Source of the DNA: AG41 sp036522815 | Lineage (GTDB): Bacteria; Gemmatimonadota; Gemmatimonadetes; Gemmatimonadales; GWC2-71-9 | Length of the DNA stretch: 64,000 nt | Direction: 5' to 3' | NCBI GenBank assembly: GCA_036522815.1 | Contig: DATDFC010000140.1 | Coordinates: 7,912 to 71,911 of the forward strand | In this document: positions 60,532-64,000 of the stretch, piece by piece | Numbering within the stretch: position 1 is the stretch's first letter | Layout: each line of letters opens with the position of its first letter | Notes under the pieces: generated by a model | The model's input: the letters and a program-made list of their open reading frames with translations, nothing else | What the model was told of the DNA's origin: nothing | The model's database searches: none | Position numbers and translations under genes: made by a program

Positions 60532-62069
60532 CACCATACGCCACGCTGGACCTGAGCGGTCTGCAGCGGCTCTCCGACCGCTTGACGGTCGAGTACCTCG
60601 AGTTCAACGCGGTTCTCCCGCTACGGGTGGACGGCGGCCGGGTAGAGGTGGCGACGTGGCTGCCCGAGGTGGATCCCCAGGTCCTCGACGATCTCCGCTT
60701 TGTGTTCGACGCCGAGCCGGACTTGGTGCTGGGTCCCGAGAATGAGGTGCGGGCGGCGATCCGGCGCACCTATGGCAGCGAGGGGGTCACGGCGCAGGGC
60801 ATGATCGCGGGTCTTGCGACCGAGGCGCCAGGCGCGGGGCCCGAGGGCGAAACGCCGATCGACGATCTGGTTCACCTGGCCAACGAAGCGCCCGTCGTCA
60901 AGCTCGTGAACCTGCTGCTGCTCGAAGCGCTCGAGGCACGCGCGTCGGACGTGCACCTCGAGGGGTACGCCGAAGAGCTGCGGGTGCGCTACCGCGTGGA
61001 TGGCGTCCTGCAGGACGCGCCGACACCGCCGGGCCACCTCAAGGCGGCCATCGTCAGCCGCCTCAAGATCATGGCGGACCTGGATATCGCCGAGCGGCGC
61101 GTGCCGCAGGACGGGCGGATCCGGCTGCGGTTGCAGGATCGGCAGGTCGATGTCCGGGTATCGACGGTGCCCGTGCTGAACGGCGAGAGCATCGTGCTGC
61201 GGTTGCTCGACAAGGAGCGCGGCCGCATCGCGCTCGACGACCTGGGGATGAGCCCTGACACGCGCCGCCAGTTCGCGGCGGTGATCAGTCGGCCCAACGG
61301 CATTGTGCTGTCGACCGGTCCCACCGGCTCGGGGAAGACGACGACTCTCTATGCAGCCGTCGATCACATTCGCACGGGGCGCGAGAAAATCCTCACCGTC
61401 GAGGATCCCGTCGAGTACGAGCTTCCCGGCGTGCCCCAGGTGCCGGTTCATGAGAAGGTTGGACTCACCTTCGCGACGGCGCTCCGGTCGCTGTTACGCC
61501 AGGACCCGGACATCCTGCTGGTCGGGGAGATCCGTGACGAAGAGACTGCTGAGATCGCGACTCACGCCGCGCTCACGGGACATCTGGTGCTCTCCACCCT
61601 GCATACCAACGACGCACCGAGCGCGCTCACGCGCCTGCTCGATCTGGGGGTCGCCCCCTACCTGGTCACGAGCACCGTCGAGGCGGTGCTCGCCCAGCGA
61701 TTGGTGCGCAAGCTCTGTCCCGCTTGCAGGCGCGGCGAGGACGTAGAGCCCGGCGTCGCAGCCGAGCTGGGCCTCGAGTCCAGGGAAGCGCGAGTGTACG
61801 GGGCCGTGGGGTGCGCCGAGTGTCGCGGCACCGGCTATCGAGGGCGCACGGGCATCTACGAGCTACTCACCATGAGCGACGAGATTCGCGCCGAGCTGCC
61901 CCGCTTGCGTGGGGCCGGCGAGTTGCGGGCACTCGCCGTGCGCGCCGGCATGTACACCCTCAGGAATGATGGACTCCGGCTCGTGCGGGAAGGCGCGACG
62001 ACGGCGGAGGAGGTGCTCCGCGTGACGCGGGCGGAGCAGGCCGGCGGGCGCTGGACTGTTCCCAGTTGA
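60528..62069 (+). CDS. gspE: Type II secretion ATPase
   Basis: 513 residues. N1E-like N-terminal domain, then the RecA-type ATPase: Walker A GPTGSGKTTTLYA near 263-275, Asp box VEDPVEYELPGV, Walker B DPDILLVGEIRDEETA, and a four-Cys zinc element (CPACRRG and CAECRGTGYRGRTGIYE). Powers pseudopilus growth. Last gene of the operon. Its final 110 bases overlap the end of the convergent cupredoxin gene. Confidence 0.96.
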   Translation: MTPYATLDLSGLQRLSDRLTVEYLEFNAVLPLRVDGGRVEVATWLPEVDPQVLDDLRFVFDAEPDLVLGPENEVRAAIRRTYGSEGVTAQGMIAGLATEAPGAGPEGETPIDDLVHLANEAPVVKLVNLLLLEALEARASDVHLEGYAEELRVRYRVDGVLQDAPTPPGHLKAAIVSRLKIMADLDIAERRVPQDGRIRLRLQDRQVDVRVSTVPVLNGESIVLRLLDKERGRIALDDLGMSPDTRRQFAAVISRPNGIVLSTGPTGSGKTTTLYAAVDHIRTGREKILTVEDPVEYELPGVPQVPVHEKVGLTFATALRSLLRQDPDILLVGEIRDEETAEIATHAALTGHLVLSTLHTNDAPSALTRLLDLGVAPYLVTSTVEAVLAQRLVRKLCPACRRGEDVEPGVAAELGLESREARVYGAVGCAECRGTGYRGRTGIYELLTMSDEIRAELPRLRGAGELRALAVRAGMYTLRNDGLRLVREGATTAEEVLRVTRAEQAGGRWTVPS

Positions 62070-63135
62070 CGAACAGGAACCCGCCGGGCGCGGCGAACTT
62101 GGGCTCGCCCGGGCCCGGCAGAATCTGCAGCTGCAGCTCCTCGATCTTGTTCTTGGAGCAATCCCAACAGCTCAACGCGAAATCACCGTCGCGCCGGGTG
62201 CGCGACAGCAGCATCACGTGCACCATCGCGTTGTCGGTGACCAGCACGTCGTTCTTATAGAGATGTCCGAACGCCCACAGCGCCACCGCGCTGGTGATCG
62301 TGGGTACGAGCGGCGTGTGCACCTGGGTCACGCCGTGGTAATACAGGCCCATGATCACGCCGCCGAACCGCGGGTGGTGAGGGACGTCCTTGGTCTGCAC
62401 CCGGTCCATCACGACCTTCCAGCGAGCGCCGTCCTGGGTGGCGAACTCCGCCACGCCCTCGACCGAGTCGCGCACGGCGCCCTTGTCCCAGGCGGTAAAG
62501 GTGAACGTGCCGGAGCTCTGGGCCACGTTGTTCGAGTAGGGGCCGTTCTTCACCTGCGATTCGAGACCCTCGCGCTCGTCCCCGAACGCCGCGAGAATCG
62601 GCGCGGCGCTGTCGGGGAAGGGAAACGGCCCCGGCAGGATCTGGATGACGGGCCCGCCGCCTGTCACGCGGATCGCCTGCACCCGCTCCGCGTTCACGTG
62701 GGATTCACTCATCGCCGACGCGCCATACCCTGAATGGGCAGCCTGGCTGGCCGCGCTCACCACCTTGAGGTGCGTGTCCATGCCGAGCTTCTTGTGGGAA
62801 TCTTCCCCGACCGGGCAATACACGTCGTAGCTCCCCGCCTTGAGCGTCAGCGTGAGCGTGTCGCTCGCCCCCGGCTGGATCGTCTCGATCTCCTGCTCGA
62901 TCCCTTGTCCCTCGACCTCGAAGCCGTGCGGGATGCTCCCGGCGTTCGTGATCACGAACGTGACCGGTCCCGCCGCGACGCTCGCCTGCGACAGCCCGAC
63001 GCTCCACTCCGTCAGCTTCACGCTCACTTGTGAAGCCGCCGCGGGATGCGGTCGTGGCACCGCGCCCACCAGAGCGCCGAGCAACGCCATTGCGACGGTC
63101 GTCCCGGTCCCGAAACCAATCGACTTGCGGTCCAT
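61960..63135 (-). CDS. Secreted cupredoxin-domain protein with an unknown C-terminal domain
   Basis: 391 residues. Signal peptide (about 1-35), then a blue-copper domain (36-128) with ligands His70 (SIPHGF), Cys107, His114 and Met119 (YCPVGEDSHKKLGM). A second domain (about 145-345) has NGPYSNNVAQSSGTFTF, VIMGLYYHGVTQVH, a TDNAMVHVMLLSRT block and a CWDC pair; I do not recognise it. The tail after residue ~356 (ARRPAPPASRGAPPPP) is antisense to gspE. GCAAGGAAGG precedes the ATG. Divergent from an ECF sigma gene and probably its target. Confidence 0.82.
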   Translation of the reverse strand: MDRKSIGFGTGTTVAMALLGALVGAVPRPHPAAASQVSVKLTEWSVGLSQASVAAGPVTFVITNAGSIPHGFEVEGQGIEQEIETIQPGASDTLTLTLKAGSYDVYCPVGEDSHKKLGMDTHLKVVSAASQAAHSGYGASAMSESHVNAERVQAIRVTGGGPVIQILPGPFPFPDSAAPILAAFGDEREGLESQVKNGPYSNNVAQSSGTFTFTAWDKGAVRDSVEGVAEFATQDGARWKVVMDRVQTKDVPHHPRFGGVIMGLYYHGVTQVHTPLVPTITSAVALWAFGHLYKNDVLVTDNAMVHVMLLSRTRRDGDFALSCWDCSKNKIEELQLQILPGPGEPKFAAPGGFLFVNWEQSSARRPAPPASRGAPPPPSSRLPARAGVHHS

Positions 63136-63178
63136 AGCAGCCTTCCTTGCAAAGAGTGTAGTTTGGAGTCTACCCGTC

Positions 63179-63235
63179 AGACCACACGCGTCGGCTGGTT
63201 ATTCCCGGGGAATAATTCTGCCGCGCGCAGAGTCT
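63179..63235. promoter_or_regulatory. Divergent ECF-type promoters sharing a palindromic -35
   Basis: TTATTCCC-G-GGGAATAA (63199-63215) is a perfect palindrome. To the right, GGGAATAA (63208-63215), 16 bases, GTCT (63232-63235). To the left on the minus strand, GGGAATAA (63206-63199), 16 bases, GTCT (63182-63179). The same -35, spacing and -10 face both ways. Expected transcription starts give leaders of about 30 bases to the sigma gene and about 35 to the cupredoxin gene. Confidence 0.75.
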
Positions 63236-63271
63236 CTATCGGCAGGTGGACGGCCTACCTCTGAGGACTGG

Positions 63272-63802
63272 TTGGAATCGAGCGAGCTCGAGCGATTCGA
63301 AGCGGTCGTGCTGCCGCATCTGGACGCCGCGTACACGCTGGCGCGCTATCTCACGCGCAACGACCACGACGCGCAGGACGTCGTGCAGGACGCCTCGCTG
63401 CGCGCGCTGCGGTATTTCCATGGGTTCCGCGGAGCCGGGAGCGCGGAGGGGCGGGCGTGGCTGCTCGCGATCGTTCGCAACACGGCGTACACCTGGCAGC
63501 AGCGGCACCGCGCGGACACACTCACCACCGAGTTCGATGAGGAGCGACACAGTGAGACCGTGGCGGGCGAGCATCCGGAAGCGGCCGTGGAGGCCGCGAG
63601 CGAGCGCGCCGCGCTGCTCGCGGCCATCGACGAGCTGCCGCCCGAGTTCCGTGAGGTGATCGTGTTGCGCGAGCTGGAAGGGTTGTCCTACAAGGAAATC
63701 AGCGATGTGACGGGGGTGCCCGTCGGGACCGTCATGTCGCGGCTGTCGCGCGCCCGCCGGCGCCTCGAAGCGGCGTTGTGCGCCGAACCGGAGGACTGCT
63801 GA
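63272..63802 (+). CDS. ECF RNA polymerase sigma factor
   Basis: 176 residues. Region 2 (LDAAYTLARYLTRNDHDAQD then VVQDASLRALRYFHGFRG) and region 4 (LPPEFREVIVLRELEGLSYK, EISDVTGVPVGTVMSRLSRA) are clear for the RpoE-like group. There is no ATG or GTG in frame near the region 2 start; TTG 63272 with GAGGA upstream is the best start. The zinc-finger anti-sigma gene follows one base after the stop. The GGGAATAA-N16-GTCT promoter suggests autoregulation. Confidence 0.92.
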   Translation: MESSELERFEAVVLPHLDAAYTLARYLTRNDHDAQDVVQDASLRALRYFHGFRGAGSAEGRAWLLAIVRNTAYTWQQRHRADTLTTEFDEERHSETVAGEHPEAAVEAASERAALLAAIDELPPEFREVIVLRELEGLSYKEISDVTGVPVGTVMSRLSRARRRLEAALCAEPEDC

Positions 63803-63803
63803 C

Positions 63804-64000
63804 GTGACGCATCCCGCCTTCGAAGCCTTGCTCGACGCCTACCTGGACGGCGAGCTCGCCGCGTCCGACGCCGCCGAGCTCGAGCAACACCTGCGCGGGT
63901 GCCCCGCCTGCTCCCGCCTCGAGCGGCGGCGGCGCGCGGTGACGAGCGCGGTGCGCGAGCACCTGCCCCGCTTCCCGGCGCCGGAGCTGCTCCGGACCCG
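63804..64000 (+). CDS. Zinc-finger anti-sigma factor, cut by window end
   Basis: Starts at GTG 63804 with GGAGG upstream and is open to the window end, 65 residues visible. The ZAS-type motif LEQHLRGCPACSRLER (HxxxCxxC) is near residues 26-41 and is preceded by the typical FEALLDAYLDGEL. Anti-sigma partner of the ECF factor; a membrane helix would be expected past the end. Confidence 0.9.
   Translation, partial: MTHPAFEALLDAYLDGELAASDAAELEQHLRGCPACSRLERRRRAVTSAVREHLPRFPAPELLRT

Overview
The window comes from a high-GC, Gram-negative-type bacterium. It carries a TolC/RND tripartite pump, a type II secretion operon with secretin, many 4-bp ATGA/GTGA gene overlaps and several GTG/TTG starts. 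The gene mix (HdeD, PQQ dehydrogenase with a ba3-like terminal complex, GH15, pseudo-fused tal/pgi/tkt, ECF sigma with zinc-finger anti-sigma) would fit a soil or freshwater lineage such as Gemmatimonadota. That assignment is an inference; no rRNA is present.

Layout. 1-1583 (+): a cut membrane protein, a sulfocyanin-like blue copper protein and a zinc-ribbon membrane protein. 1780-16781 (-): one long carbohydrate block. Transcribed right to left it runs small membrane ORF, short DsbA-like protein, HAD hydrolase, tal, pgi, tkt, glgA, glk, GH15 glucoamylase, gnd, zwf, rpiA, pgl. Together these store and mobilise glycogen, phosphorylate glucose and run a nearly closed pentose phosphate cycle for NADPH; ribulose-5-phosphate epimerase is not here. 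17106-22541 (+): a secreted TTHB210-like protein, MmgE/PrpD, a broken phosphosulfolactate synthase gene, AhpD-like and redoxin-like proteins, two DUF488 proteins, a Rieske ferredoxin, a Tudor-like DUF2945 protein and a uracil-DNA glycosylase. 22699-28288 (+): a PQQ alcohol dehydrogenase, a two-subunit heme-copper complex with a CuA subunit, CtaG and trpS.

28405-31665 is an accessory island beside tRNA-Trp. It holds an integrase remnant and, on the minus strand, a 78-residue protein, DUF5131, TcmP and a GIY-YIG protein. 31821-34486 holds HdeD (+) and, convergent to it, an overlapping three-gene operon of two cytoplasmic trypsin-like proteases and an aspartate-less LuxR regulator. A long inverted repeat (34524-34684) follows. 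35115-41049 (+) is an ArsR-controlled RND efflux operon with two operator-like palindromes. 41052-42891 (-) encodes a serine hydrolase and a TMEM175-like channel; 43023-43679 (+) encodes an orphan NarL-type response regulator.

43889-52633 (+) is a 2579-residue exported RHS/YD-repeat protein with a candidate structured leader, a C-terminal nuclease-like toxin tip and two small downstream genes, probably immunity. It is followed on the same strand by a complete type II secretion operon, gspGFHIJKLMCDE (52702-62069). The window ends with a divergent pair, a secreted cupredoxin (-) and an ECF sigma/anti-sigma pair (+), sharing a palindromic promoter with back-to-back -35 boxes.

The signals I rate highest are: a four-copy intergenic DNA element (core GGTACGAACG) in front of glgA, the DsbA-like gene, the TTHB210-like gene and the PQQ dehydrogenase gene; the heme-copper subunit I in which the active-site Tyr is Asn; the protease/pseudo-receiver operon; the DUF5131-TcmP island; and the divergent ECF promoter.
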